Part shown: positions 23,324-35,084 of the stretch, piece by piece | Layout: each line of letters opens with the position of its first letter | How positions within the stretch are numbered: the stretch's first letter is position 1 | Source: Fistularia commersonii | Taxonomy: Eukaryota; Chordata; Actinopteri; Syngnathiformes; Fistulariidae | DNA length: 64,000 nt | Reading direction: 5' to 3' | Assembly: GCA_037954325.1 (NCBI GenBank) | Contig: JBBMNZ010000007.1 | Location: forward strand, 7,063,001 to 7,127,000 | Notes under the pieces: generated by a model | Databases searched by the model: none | Told to the model about the DNA's origin: nothing | Seen by the model: the letters and a program-made list of their open reading frames with translations, nothing else | Made by a program: the position numbers and the translations under genes

Positions 23324-23429
23324 CGATGTGTAGTCAAGAGTCCACTTCCTGCTTCCGTGCGCTGGTTTCGCCTCATCAGCTGCCTCAGAGCCCTTCATCC
23401 GAAGAGAGAGAGAGAGACAGACAGACGCA

Positions 23430-23454
23430 ATGTCACATCAAACGGGCATTCAAG
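23430..23454 (+). CDS. twf1: twf1 coding exon 1 (residues 1-8)
   Basis: ATG at 23430 encodes MSHQTGIQ, the conserved twinfilin start, followed by donor G|GTAGGA, phase 1. It is too short to be found as an ORF and was recognised from the family N-terminus. Confidence 0.93.
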
Positions 23455-26400
23455 GTAGGAACGTTTTCCAGAACCCACGCCGTGGGCGTCGTCGTGCGCC
23501 TTTTCCCCGACGGACTACGTGATTTTGTTGCGCGGATCGAAGCGCCGGTAGCCATTCATCGCTACACCAAGCTAGCGTCAAGTTGTATGAGCTAACGCCT
23601 GCTGGTAGCTAGCTAGCTCTAGCCACCGTGATGTGCCAACAGCGTCCGGCAGACTGAAACTCTGAATTATTGGTTTATTTTAGCTGCTTCTAGTCTCCTT
23701 ACCCCCCATAAAAACCCGTTCCACTTCTATTTATGCTTATATGACGGTGCGGAAGTTGTTAAAATGCACATAGTCAACGTTACTTTGCCCTTGTGAATGA
23801 ACGGGCGACGCCTTATATTCTAAACAAACTCCTGGCCTGTTAAACCAGCCGGTGTTGCCACCGATAATCTCTGATGTCTGTTTCCGTAAAATAGTCTGTT
23901 GGGCGGGATCATCCCCTTCGTCCGTCTAGCTTTGCAGCTTTATTTTTTTAATTTATGTTTTGTTTCCCTCTGTCGGTATGCATATGGAGGTTTTTAAATG
24001 TGAACCCCTTCTTATCTTGCTCCTCTGTTCAAATCCGTAGCGGCCAGTGACACATTCGCTCTTGTTAGTTGATCAAGTTAAACGAATTAAACACGGGCGC
24101 TTTGGCAGGTTTTAATATGTCTGTATACGTGTGAACCATTTAAGTAACCCTAAGATATTTTTGACTTTGGTCTAACAAATTCTGCAGAATACATGCATCT
24201 TTCAGGTATATTGCAGAGGAATTTTTAAAGCTGTAGCCTATTTAATAGAAGTAACTTAGTAGAACCTGCACCTGTTTAGGAGATTACACTACAGTAAATG
24301 TAAAATGGTCTTCAATTATATACTTTCATCACCTTGAGCGTCCAAAGCCCTTTACACTGGATCACATGCACACTCACACAGAGCTGCCTTGCAAGGCGCT
24401 AACCAGTCCGTCGGGACCAACTGGGGGTTTAGTGTGTTTCCTGAGGACACTTCGGCACACAAACAGGAGGAGCAGGGGTCTTAACCGCCAAGCTTCTGAT
24501 AACAGAGAGACAGCCACTCAGTAAACTGAATGGAAAGCGGGGTTGGGGGGGTGTTCCATAAAGGTGGTTCTTAACTCTTAGGGTGCAGCCCTGTCCTCTT
24601 GCTCTCACCTGAATAAATATGAGAGAAAGGCTGCGACCTTGTGTGATAGGAAAAACCCGAGCTGTAGCAGAACTCAGGAAGGGATCATGGTAAAACTTTG
24701 TAACTATGTAACTATTATTAATAATGGAAACTTCTCAACAGGTGGTTTGTCCCAGACAAAGAGCTGGTATCAAGTGTGCATATTCAATCAATTTATTTTG
24801 TGACTTAGGAGGTATTCTTACCATATGTAAATTAACCAGGTTTGTACCTTAATCTACCCTTGAAACTAATTAATAAGGACAGAATGATGCATTGCCATGA
24901 TAAAAGAGGGCGGGAAACTATGTCAGTTAGAACTGTATTGGTTAGGTGACTTGATTATATTGGATTTTAAAGTAACCTATCTGGACTTCGAGACTGATGG
25001 TAGCTAAAGAATGTTAAACGTCCAAATTTAAACAAACAGATTCTGTTTACATGTTGTCACTCACCTCTATTGTATACTGATGAATCGTATGAGCAAGTCA
25101 TGGAAGTCCCTCATCCCTGAGTAGACTTGGTGCTTCTCCAAGGGAGCTCATCTGGTTTTGTCCATGTTTCCTTCCTCTTGAATAGTCACAGTCCATGTAA
25201 AGGCGGAATTAAAAGGACACGTGAGGAAGAAGTCCTGTATGTTTCCACCGTCAAAAGGGCAGATCCTTTCTGATTGTGTTCCCTGTTTACTGTTAAGCTC
25301 CTGCCGTTTCCTTGTTGCGAGATTAACAAAAGGATTTTCTATTGGAGGAGGAATTTAATTCTGGATTCTTGTATGTGCTGTTCACGCCATTCTTTGCTCG
25401 CCACTCTCATAATGTAGAACATTTCTGCCCAACGCCAACTCCACACTCCTTATCTCCACAAAACACACACTCAGGGCTGCTTGTAATGATGCCTTTGGAT
25501 TTGTCTTCATTCTTTCAATAAAATGCCACTCCTCCCCCCATAGGAGGTCGCTCCCCCACAGATATCTCTTTTTGTTAACCAGATGAATTTGGTGTCTTAT
25601 GAAGTGAAACAATTTAATCGGCTCCGGTTGCCTCCATTGTGCCGCATCAACAAACAGGAGACTGACTTCTTCCTCATCTCTTTCTCAGCGGGTACCGACG
25701 TGAAAGAGATCTTTGCCAGCGCAAGGAGTGGAGACCAGTATCGAGTCTTAAAGATCGTGATTGAAGATGGTGAGCGTGCCTGTTTACGGCTTTTAAATGG
25801 CGGATGTCGCTTGAGCAGTAGCTGACAAACGAATGTAAATGTGACGGAGAAGCTCATGCACTGTTGTAACTGTTTGGTTTGGCACGGCTGCTTTCCAGAG
25901 CAGCTGACTGTGGGGGCTACCGCTAGAGCGTCAAGGCAGTGGGACCAGGAGTACGACTCCTCAGTGCTGCCCCTCCTCGAGGACACCATGCCCTGCTACA
26001 TCCTCTACAGGCTGGACTCCAGCAACAGCCAGGGTTTTGAGTGGATCTTCCTGGCCTGGTCTCCGGACAGCTCTGCTGTAAGAATCCAAGCCCGGGCTGG
26101 CTCTAATGAAAAGCTCTCTATACTCCCTGGCGCTCAGCCTCCTCCTCTCTGACAGTCTGAAGGGTGGGGTTCCCCACATCAAGGCAACGTGGCTTTCCGC
26201 CCAAAAGAGGCATGAATACATCGAGTTTAAAACTATATTCATTATATCCTTCCAGCCATTTTGAAATCCAAACGCAGTCGGATTCTAATCTTGTTTTGAT
26301 ATCGTAAAAGGGCTTTGTTTGAAGATAGAAAAACAAAATCCCACGTCTAAATCCATATGTTTTTGTCATCACTCTCCCAATGTAAGAAATTGAGAAGAAA

Positions 26401-28154
26401 GTGTCAAAAATGTAAGAAAGTGAGAGTTCACATGAATCATCAGAAAGTAGTGAGTCAACAGTTAGGTGCCCCTTAAAGACTATTTCAAACCTTTGTGAGA
26501 ATTGAGAAAGGAAATCAGAGAGCAGAATTGCTTTAAAATGTAAATGTCATGGAATTCTACAGAATTCAGCATAAAGACGGGGTTATACATCTGATGTAAT
26601 TTGACATTTCTCCGTTAAATTCAGTCATATTGAGAATTCTAGTGTCAAGGTGATTCAGGGAAGCCATCACAAATATAGAAATTAATAATTTGCTAACCTG
26701 CATCAGAAGAGGGGCAGAAACCGGGTCGTGGATTTGTATGTCCTGCACCTGAGGCTCCCTCTGAAGGACTTGGCTGGAGTACAGCATTTTTGTCTTTTAG
26801 CCTGAAGCACTCGACGCCATGTTTAGACATGTCTGGACACTGCGAAACCTTTCAGTGACAGCATGCACTAACATCTCCACTGACTGAGCGAGCACTCATC
26901 TGCCTGAGTTTAGTCACAGCCCAGTTTGAGCTAAACATAAATAGCCAAATATTTATCTATGATTTACTTCCCAGAAAGGAACTCCTTCATAAAATCTTTT
27001 TGTCTCTGTATTTATAACACGGTGCTGGCCAAGCGTCACTCTATTATAGGGCAGAAAGAAAGACAGAAGAATGTGTAGAATAGTAAAATAAACATAAATT
27101 AATCAAAGTGTTCACCAAAGCTTATTGACAATGTCCTTTGCTAGTAACAGGTCTTTGAACCTTCACACTAAAAAATAAATCTTATAAACCCTTCATAGGT
27201 GCTTATTTGTTAGTATGATTTTAAAGCCTCAGTCTTTCACAGATGCCAATTCTGTGTTACAAACTATATACTGTTGGTATCAATGGGGAAATTATGCTCT
27301 ATAACTTGCATTAATTATTCTCTAATTTCTGCATTATGAGGTTTAATGTCCCACTCTCTCCTTCCCAATTTTTATCAGGTAAGACACAAAATGTTATATG
27401 CTGCTACCAGAGCCACGCTGAAGAAAGAGTTTGGAGGCGGGCACATCAAAGATGAGATTTTTGGAACCACTAAGGTCAGTGAGCCTGATGTTAACAATAA
27501 GCTGTGACATTTAATTGTTCCAATTTAAACCCAAGGGTTGTGATTCAGGCTATTTCTGTCCCGTCTGTCCATCATCCAAGTTGGCACAGTAGTCGTAAGC
27601 TGTAGTTTGGCTGAGGTCTGTTTGCCTTTGCCCTCTCAGGATGATTTAAACCTGAGCGGATACAAGAAATATCTGACCTCACAGGCGGCACCTCTGCCCC
27701 TCACCGCAGCAGAGGAGGAGCTGAGAAGGATAAAGCTGAATGAGGTATGCACGCAAACACACACACACACATTGAGGTTTAATTTCTCTGACAGTGCTTA
27801 AGGACAGTGTACAGTATACCCACTGCTTGTTGACAGCCTGTGAGGCATGAAGTGGGTGTGAATTATGCTTCCTCTAAAAGATACGGTGCTGTGGGCAAAG
27901 TGGGAAAAGATCGAGATATGCAACAATAATGATAATAATAACAATAATAATGTAATATACTGTCATACATGACACACGTCTGCATGAATAATCAGAAATT
28001 TATTAACATTTTTAAGGCCGTGTCTTTCCAAAAGTTTTTAAAAGTAATTGTTGATTTTTCAAATTTTTTTGCAAGTTTCCTTGAAACACATGCCAATCAT
28101 CACAGAGTATCACCTCTCTGTGACTTTGTGGTTATTCTCGAGTTATATAAAAAA

Positions 28155-28201
<47 letters not shown>

Positions 28202-31200
28202 CCTCCATCTCTAGTTTTAGATGAATTTTTTTAGGCAGAATTTAAAAAAAAACACATTTGACTTTAGGATATCCAAATAAGTCTAGTGCTGAGGAATTAG
28301 CAGCTTTTCCACAGAACAGCCGATGTAGATTGGAAAAACATGTACTTTGTATGTATGAAAATATGTATATGTATGTATGTATGTATGTATACATTTGTGG
28401 ATAAGTCAGTAGATGCATACATATAAATGGGCATTATATTTACAGTATGTTTACGTGGGTTCTAATATTTCTACATGTACGTGTGTGTGAGTGTGTTTTG
28501 ACACAGACCATATTTAGTTTGATGTTTGATATTGCACTACCCATGGTCTCTGTACGTCCTCTGACACATAGAAAAGTAAAAGTCCCAACACAAATGTCAG
28601 CAACATCTGCCCATCCAAGGGGCAGGATGGATCAGTCCGCACTGCTCACATCTGTGGCAGTTTAATGTTTCGTCTGCCTGGGTAAACCCTACTAAGCTTC
28701 AGAGCCCCTTCATAGCTAATATTTACCCGATTAACAGTTGCAGATGCAAATGCTGATCCCTTGTAGCTTTTATTGTTTGTGTTGTTCCTGCATGGAGCTC
28801 ACAGTATCACCCGCTATGGCTTTTGTGGGTTTGGGAAGATATGTTAATGTTTAATGAAATTATGCTTAAGTGCCTTCCTATTTACATTAGATATTTCGTT
28901 AAAATCTCCCCCATATTGCCCGTCCCCCAAAGCTGATTCAATATGTCTCTGATTGCAATTATTCTAGTGCTTTGTGATATTGAAATCCATTCAATGAGCG
29001 ACCCCTTCTTTTTATTTTATTTTAACCCCCCCACATACAACCAGCCCAAAAGCTGCATTTCCCATTTGTCGTATAAAGAGGAACTGTTCCTCTCACCATA
29101 TATGGAAGTGTTTTCAGAAGTGTCAGCCTCTCTGCAAACATGGGTAATTAAAAGCATCACAGCAAACGGGCAGTGTGGTTCGTGACCAGCTGCCGATGGA
29201 AGATAATTTCACCAAAATCCCTATTACCTCATTGTTGGGGGCAGGGGGAGGCTTTGCGATGCCCACGGAGGCGACTGCCTGCCATTTAACGGAGCAGATG
29301 GATGCAACACCAGCAATCTGTTTTAGTATCAGAGGTTGCTACGTTGCAGGCTCAGTTGCATTTGCACTGCATTTCATTTTGTGGGATAGGGGCTCTAAAA
29401 ATAGATGGGATCTATCAGTGTAATCCCCAGGCTTTCCCAGTTTCCTGATACAAGCACCCTCCGCCGCCACACCTGCGCAGTCGAAATGCCTGCTTTTATG
29501 TTGAAATGACTGAAACGCTCACAACTGCCAGTCATCTGTGCACTGAAAGCATCAGCGTTGGCCTGTCAAATGGAGCCAACTTTTCCCCCATCGTTACACA
29601 ACATCTAAAAATACCAACGTCAGCTCGTCACCAGCTTTGCTCAGCCCTGGTGGCATCTGGCCATGTGTGTGTTTTGTTTTGACATTTGACAGTGCACACA
29701 GTAAGTCGTTCACAATAATCACTGAAATGTTAAGTTGGCCTCATCTGAGAACCTCCATTCTGCATGAACGTCGGCTTCAGAAACAAATGCTACCATGGCC
29801 AGAAAGCACCAGTTAATGTAACATAATAAAGCGAGAATTCTAAAATACCACCATATTCAACTAGAATGATTGCCACACAAAGACTGGTAAAGCAAGAAGC
29901 AGCGTGTGTGTTTCTGGGCTGATTTCCAGTCGAACATCCAGAATGACTCCTGGAATATTCATTTATTTATCTGTCATTAAAAGCAGAAGGTATGGTTTCG
30001 TGTAGAGACGCATTTCCTGACTGAATGGTCAGGAGAATAAGTCAGAATACGTTTCTGTCAGTGACATGCTGCGGATTTAGCCGTGGGTGTTCTCCTCCAC
30101 CCTTCTTTCTTTCACATTTTGAGGTGAAGACTTTCAGTCTCGTCAAATCTTGGGCTCATAAACACAGTTTTGGTGTTTTCATTGTGGACTAACCGCCTTG
30201 CTGTAAGTGCCACTTTGTACTATTGGTGTGTGTCTGCCTATCTGTCTGTCACGGAGACAGCAAATAGAAGGAAGGGTGAGTTGTACGTGTCATTAACTAT
30301 CTCCTTGTTCAACATGAGATCTGCATTTTGCTCCTTGGCCACTATTTTCAAAAAAATTAAATTCAATACTGAATGTCTGCATTTTAGTTATGGCCATTAG
30401 TTGTTGTGAGGAAGTGTTTGGGAAACAACTGTTTTGTTTGCATCATTACGCTCATCGTTCCAGTTACACAACCACGGTTAAATGGGTTTAGAAATGAACT
30501 CCGGTCCAAAGCAAGATCCTGAGTCAGAATGACATCAAACCTGTAAGATACTGTATATGATATTTAAAATAACCATGAACATGACTATTTCCTGCAGTAT
30601 CTTTTCTTAATCTCTATTCACTGCCTAACTTTGATTTTTATTGCATAACCCTTACATAAGTTAAAGTAAAGACTTTATGAATCCGTGGAGCTAATACAAT
30701 CATTTCTGAAGGTCATTAGATAAACTTAGATAAACATTAAAAAACTCATTTGATAGATTTTGCAAAAATTAAGGTACAAGCATTTAAAAGCATTTCGTTC
30801 AATATCTAGAGGCATTAAAACTATAAATACGCTGGATGAAAAAAACACATTAGTATTCACAATTACTTTTTATTAGGCTACGTAAACATTTAATAATTTT
30901 GATCAGAATTGTGTGATGATTGACAAGCGGAACCCTTTTCATTTGCTGTTGGTGTTCTGCACGAAGTTCCAACACCAGAGTTTGGGCAAAAAGGAAACAA
31001 ACTAAGAAAAATGCACTAGTAATCATACATTAAATTAAATCCGTGGGCTTCCTTAGTTCAATTGTCACTCAGCAGGTCATACCTATATATATATGCTACT
31101 ATGCGAAATCTATTGCAGTCTTAAATGATTGACATTCTTATAAATAAACATATCTGCAGTTGGTCATGAGCATTAAATTTGTTGAAAGTGGCATTAAAAA

Positions 31201-33166
31201 GGGCTTTAAAATAGATTTGCTGATACCCGCAGAAACCATGTAGTATACCCCTTCTGTTTTATAGACCCCTTTAACCGTCTCAGTCCTTCAGTCTAAAGCA
31301 CTTGGTGATCTCCATCGTGGAAAACTATCAAAATAAACTTTATCTCAAGAACAAAACAACTTTCTGACCTTTTTTTTTTTGTTTTTCTTAGTAGCATTCA
31401 GTGTACTGTGGGGAAAAATGTAAGCATAGAGCCGTATGCATCATGAAGTAATCCTTTTTTTTTTTTTTTTTTTTAAACCTTTGTGGCGGGTTCAGGTGCA
31501 GACTGACATCAGTGTGGACACCAAGCAGCAGACCCTGCAGGGCGTGGCCTTTCCTCTGCACGCGGATGCCATTACGGCGCTTGAACGTTTTCGGGACAAG
31601 AAGCTGAACTATGTACAACTGGTAAGGGATTTGTTTAACCATTTTGTGTGTGTGTGTGCGTGTGCGTGTGCGTGTGTGCAAGCAAAGCATTGTTTGCAGG
31701 CTAACACAATGACACGCCAGTTTCGGTGATTTCTACCAAAAGCCTTTCTCTGGAGCAATATGTCACAAGACCACATCAGAGTTGAACACAAAGGGGCGGC
31801 TGTGCCGCCGGCGCCTCGTCAATTACCTTTTTGTTTGTTCTCTGAGGAAAAGCAAATTTTCTTTTTTGTTCTATTCATCCATTGGATGTTTGTGCTCGCT
31901 GGCGTCTGACAAAATGTTTTGTGTGAGCGTCTCAATGGCAGGTGGATTCGGAGCGTGACGCCTCCCTTCCTTTTTGCAATTGAAGTCCAGAGCGTGACGG
32001 TTTTTATCTTCTCTGCTCCACAGGAGGTGGACTCCGAGCGGGAGATGATACGGCTGTGCAGCACCCAGCCCACAGAGCTGAAAGATCTGCCACTGAGAAT
32101 CCCCAATGATTCTGCGCGCTACCACTTCTTCCTCTACAAACATTCCCATGAGGGCGACTACCTGGAGTCCACAGGTACACAGTCTCCCGGCGAGGAGCCA
32201 TTTAATATTCATCTTCTCTCCATACACCTGACTCCTAATGTTGTTCTTTCTCTCGTCTGTCCATAGTCTTCATCTATTCTATGCCGGGGTACAAATGTAG
32301 CATTCGAGAGCGGATGCTTTACTCCAGCTGCAAAAACCCCCTGGTTGACATGGTGGAAAACAAGCTGCAGATTGAAATAGAGAAAAAGGTAAAAGCCCCG
32401 TGTAGAACGGCCACCACACACTTCTAGCATGGCTCGGCCAACTCGGTGCGGGCAGTGTTCTGTTATGTCACAGCACGGCGGCGCCAAACAGACATGATGT
32501 TTCACACATGACACTAAACACACGAACAGAGGCGGTGGAGGACGCGCTGCTCTGTCTGTAGATTCCTGTCTCACAGGCGGCAACAGCGGCCATGCTACCA
32601 CGTAGCAAAAATGTCAGGTTTGATTCTTCTGAGATTATCAAGCCATTGGGTCTTTTGTCAGCAGACACCTTCCCTTACGGATACACGAATAGAACCGAGC
32701 GGATTGGAGCTGGAACTGTGCAGCTGAAAAGTGCCACTAATGGTATTAGCACACGTTGGCTGTCCTCGGTAGGCCTTTTCAAGGCTGTCTTTGCTCAACG
32801 TACATTCCGCACGAAAACATTGTTTCCACGGAACGCGACTGCACCATCGGCTCTCTTCAGCAGTGCAGCCTATTTCACGGGTTATTGTATAACTGCTTCT
32901 CTCCATAGCTCCACGGGCCATTATATCCATTATATCTGTATTTAACCGGCATGTCTTGTTCTGTGAATCAACCCCTGTCTGTTTTTCTGTATTTCCAGTT
33001 AGAGATCGACGACGGTAATGAGCTGACCAGCGATTTCATGTACGACGAGGTGCACCCCAAGCAGCACGCGCACAAGCAAGCCTTCGCCAAGCCCAAAGGC
33101 CCCCAGGGAAAGCGGGGCGGCCGCCGTATCACCCGACCACCCGCCGAGGGCCAGGAGGAAGATTAA
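23430..33166 (+). CDS. twf1: Twinfilin-1, complete gene (9 coding exons, introns included in span)
   Basis: Joining 23430-23454, 25689-25769, 25899-26077, 27379-27474, 27640-27744, 31496-31621, 32024-32174, 32267-32388 and 32999-33166 gives 1053 nt, 350 residues plus stop, the same length as human TWF1. All introns are GT-AG and all phases agree. Twinfilin has two ADF-homology domains (about residues 2-139 and 175-313) and a short basic tail. It binds ADP-actin monomers, depolymerises filament barbed ends and uses its tail to bind capping protein and phosphoinositides. Conserved blocks include GKGHIKDE-like GGGHIKDEIFG (exon 4), FFLYKHSHEGDYLES (exon 7), FIYSMPGYKCSIRERMLYSS (exon 8) and HPKQHAHKQAFAKPKGP (exon 9). 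Segments such as GYKKYL and PLTAAEEEL favour twf1 over twf2, as does synteny with irak4 and tmem117. The gene is convergent with irak4. Confidence 0.97.
24330..24490. repeat. Common teleost interspersed repeat
   Basis: In twf1 intron 1, the stretch CAAAGCCCTTTACACTGGAT, CCTTGCAAGGCGCTAACC, GAGGACACTTCGGCACAC and GGAGGAGCAGGGGTCTTAAC follows the layout of a ubiquitous fish repeat. Fragments occur at 16774 and, very decayed, at about 34515-34650. Confidence 0.6.
25689..25769 (+). CDS. twf1: twf1 coding exon 2 (residues 9-35)
   Basis: Acceptor TTTCTCAG, donor GATG|GTGAGC. Encodes TDVKEIFASARSGDQYRVLK of the first ADF-H domain. Confidence 0.97.
25899..26077 (+). CDS. twf1: twf1 coding exon 3 (residues 36-95)
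   Basis: Acceptor CTTTCCAG, donor GCT|GTAAGA, ending in phase 0. Encodes QWDQEYDSSVLPLLEDTMPC and YILYRLDSSNSQGFEWIFLA of ADF-H domain 1. Confidence 0.97.
27379..27474 (+). CDS. twf1: twf1 coding exon 4 (residues 96-127)
   Basis: Acceptor TTTATCAG, donor AAG|GTCAGT. Encodes RHKMLYAATRATLKKEFGGG and HIKDEIFGT, the actin-binding long helix of ADF-H 1. Confidence 0.97.
27640..27744 (+). CDS. twf1: twf1 coding exon 5 (residues 128-162)
   Basis: Acceptor CCTCTCAG, donor GAG|GTATGC. Encodes the linker between the ADF-H domains, with LSGYKKYL and PLTAAEEELRRIKLNE. Confidence 0.97.
28158..28201. repeat. (TA)n and poly-T simple repeat
   Basis: About 15 TA units followed by a T-run inside twf1 intron 5. 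Confidence 0.9.
28347..28392. repeat. (ATGT)n microsatellite
   Basis: ATGTATGTATGTATGT tract with minor interruptions in twf1 intron 5. Confidence 0.85.
31496..31621 (+). CDS. twf1: twf1 coding exon 6 (residues 163-204)
   Basis: Acceptor GGGTTCAG, donor CTG|GTAAGG. Encodes VQTDISVDTKQQTLQGVAFP, start of ADF-H domain 2, and KKLNYVQL. The intron downstream begins with a (GT)n run at 31647-31680. Confidence 0.97.
32024..32174 (+). CDS. twf1: twf1 coding exon 7 (residues 205-254)
   Basis: Acceptor GCTCCACAG, donor ACAG|GTACAC, phase 1. Encodes PTELKDLPLRIPNDSARYHF and FLYKHSHEGDYLEST. Confidence 0.97.
32267..32388 (+). CDS. twf1: twf1 coding exon 8 (residues 255-295)
   Basis: Acceptor GTCCATAG, donor AAG|GTAAAA. 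Encodes VFIYSMPGYKCSIRERMLYS then SCKNPLVDMVENKLQIEIEK. Confidence 0.97.
32999..33166 (+). CDS. twf1: twf1 coding exon 9 (residues 296-350, stop)
   Basis: Acceptor TATTTCCAG. Encodes the end of ADF-H 2 and the basic tail KPKGPQGKRGGRR, which in twinfilins binds capping protein and PIP2, then an acidic end (EGQEED) and TAA. Confidence 0.97.
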   Translation, partial: LEIDDGNELTSDFMYDEVHPKQHAHKQAFAKPKGPQGKRGGRRITRPPAEGQEED

Positions 33167-33684
33167 ACAGACCTCAGCACCCAGGCACCTCCACCACAAG
33201 CACGTTCCATAGTGGAACATTCCTGATGGGGGGGGGCGGCTGCATCTGAAATACTTGTTTAAGAGAATGAGACGACGACCTCAAATCCCCAGAGTTCACC
33301 TGCAGACCAAGCTATGCACGCCAAGGAAAACTGAGCAATGACATATTTCACAGTTTCCATTTGTCGCTCGTCAGATGGAAATGGATTTTATGTGTAACTT
33401 ACATCCACAAACTAAGTCATCCTCGAGGTTTTAAACTTTTGCCAGCTCCAGGAAATTAAAAAAAGAAATGTTAGTGCAACTAATGTGAACTCATGCCAAT
33501 ATAAACCCCCCCCGAACACGAATCTCTGAGTTTTGTGTTCACACTTTTGAACTTGCATTCCCAAAGTCTGTGTCAAGTAATGTTCCCGTGTCTCCGTGTT
33601 TTGCCTCCTACTGTTTGCACAACCTAGGTGCTCTGATCCCACTCGTGTTTCTTAATTTCAACAGTGCATTTTATATTGGATTCT

Positions 33685-33715
<31 letters not shown>

Positions 33716-34860
33716 GATATAACTGTGGTTTACATGAAAGGAAAGGAAAAAAAAAAATCATCTGCTGAGAAACTTATTTTTCTATGCAAGTGCTGTAAAT
33801 GTACATATTGTAGCTGTGATGCTCTATGATTTAAGAAGCAGTCTGTTCCCGTGACGGTATTGCTGAGGATGACAGTGGCGCAAAACAACAACAAAACAGG
33901 GGCTTCCAGTAATATTCCATCAGTACTCCTCAGACTCCACAAAGCGGAAGCTCACTTCAACGATTCACTAGGAAAGGGAATATCTCACTCCGGTGGAGGT
34001 GCCGCCGCAGCCACTCGTTGACTGATTATATAAAATAGGCAAACAACCCAGATCACTTTATGTTTGAAAAGGGGGGGAATATCCCTTTATATTCATACGG
34101 TAGAAGACAAACAACAAATCATGTTCAGTCTTACTTGTTTTCTTACAAATCTTTTCTTTGAAAAGAAATTAAAAAAAATATTTAAATCACGCATTTTCTG
34201 TTTTAATCCATTTGCGTTTGTCTTGAACCTTTTCTGCATTACAAACATGGGGGGTTATTAAATTGGAAAAGCACAGGTCGAATATCCAGCAGAAATGCAC
34301 ATCATGCCTGAAAACTAAATGCATACATAATAACGTATTTCATTTAAATGCTCTAATTTATTAATAGTCGAGCAGGAACTTTTCAGTCGCCACAGTTTCA
34401 AGAATCTTGAATGTTCTATTAGCTTTTTGACTCTATATCGGGCTCTGATCACCCTGCTCTTCCAAATTTAGAAATGTTTGGCATTGGAATTTAGAATTAA
34501 AATGCAAAGCACTCTACTCTTGATCACATTCTCACACAAACTGATAGCTACAGCCGTACAGTGCAAGGCACTAAACAATTTTGGTATCTTGTCCAAGGGC
34601 ATTTCAGCATGCAACCTTCCGATTGCAGGGACGCCCTACCCTACCAACCGCACTCCTATCGAGATTGTGATTCCTTTTTTAAAATTTCCTAATTTTATCT
34701 ATCGTACCATTGTACTTTGACCAAACTAGGATTTTTATTTATTTATTTATTTTTCAAAAATACTGACATTTAATTTTATGAATCATTTTCATTTGTAAAC
34801 AAAACAACAAAGAAGCCATAAGAACCAACGGTGGAACATCACACTTAAATAATAAACAAT
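33167..34860 (+). other. twf1 3' UTR and convergent intergenic gap
   Basis: Downstream of the stop there is a poly-T run at 33686-33716 and AT-rich DNA. Possible polyadenylation signals on + are ATTAAA near 34257 and AATAAA at 34851-34856. Use of the latter would make twf1 transcripts overlap the irak4 3' end. A decayed interspersed repeat lies at about 34515-34650. Confidence 0.45.
34732..34752 (-). terminator. Candidate irak4 polyadenylation signals
   Basis: Overlapping AATAAA hexamers on the minus strand (ATTTATTTATTTATTT on +), about 270-290 bp downstream of the irak4 stop codon. Confidence 0.5.
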
Positions 34861-35021
34861 GCATGCCGATAAGTGAGCCAAAAAGTGCTCATAATTTGCT
34901 GATAAAAATCATATCAGTCCAATAACAACTTTGTCCACTGCAGTCTCGTTGCGGTCCTCTCCCGTGTCATCAGTGTGTCCATAACCTTTTGTGCCTGATT
35001 CATTTCACTACATTCTGTGCT

Positions 35022-35084
35022 TCAACCCTGAGCTGAGCAATCCAGTGAGAGGCTCCTGACCAGGCTGGAGAGCTCCGACAGGAC
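35022..35084 (-). CDS. irak4: irak4 coding exon 11 (residues 432-451, stop)
   Basis: Acceptor CCGTCGACAG at 35085. Encodes VLSELSSLVRSLSLDCSAQG and TGA. It aligns in position and phase with the short last exon of vertebrate IRAK4 (C-terminal helix of the kinase). Recognised from context rather than strong identity. Confidence 0.8.
   Translation of the reverse strand, partial: VLSELSSLVRSLSLDCSAQG

Larger units (their letters stand above)
27745..31495. other. twf1 intron 5 (3.75 kb)
   Basis: The longest intron except intron 1. It contains (TA)n plus poly-T at 28158-28201, an (ATGT)n tract at 28347-28392 and a poly-T polypyrimidine tract of about 20 bases at 31455-31474 near the acceptor. The middle part, 28900-29900, has low repeat content and could hold intronic regulatory sequence. 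No exon was found. Confidence 0.7.
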
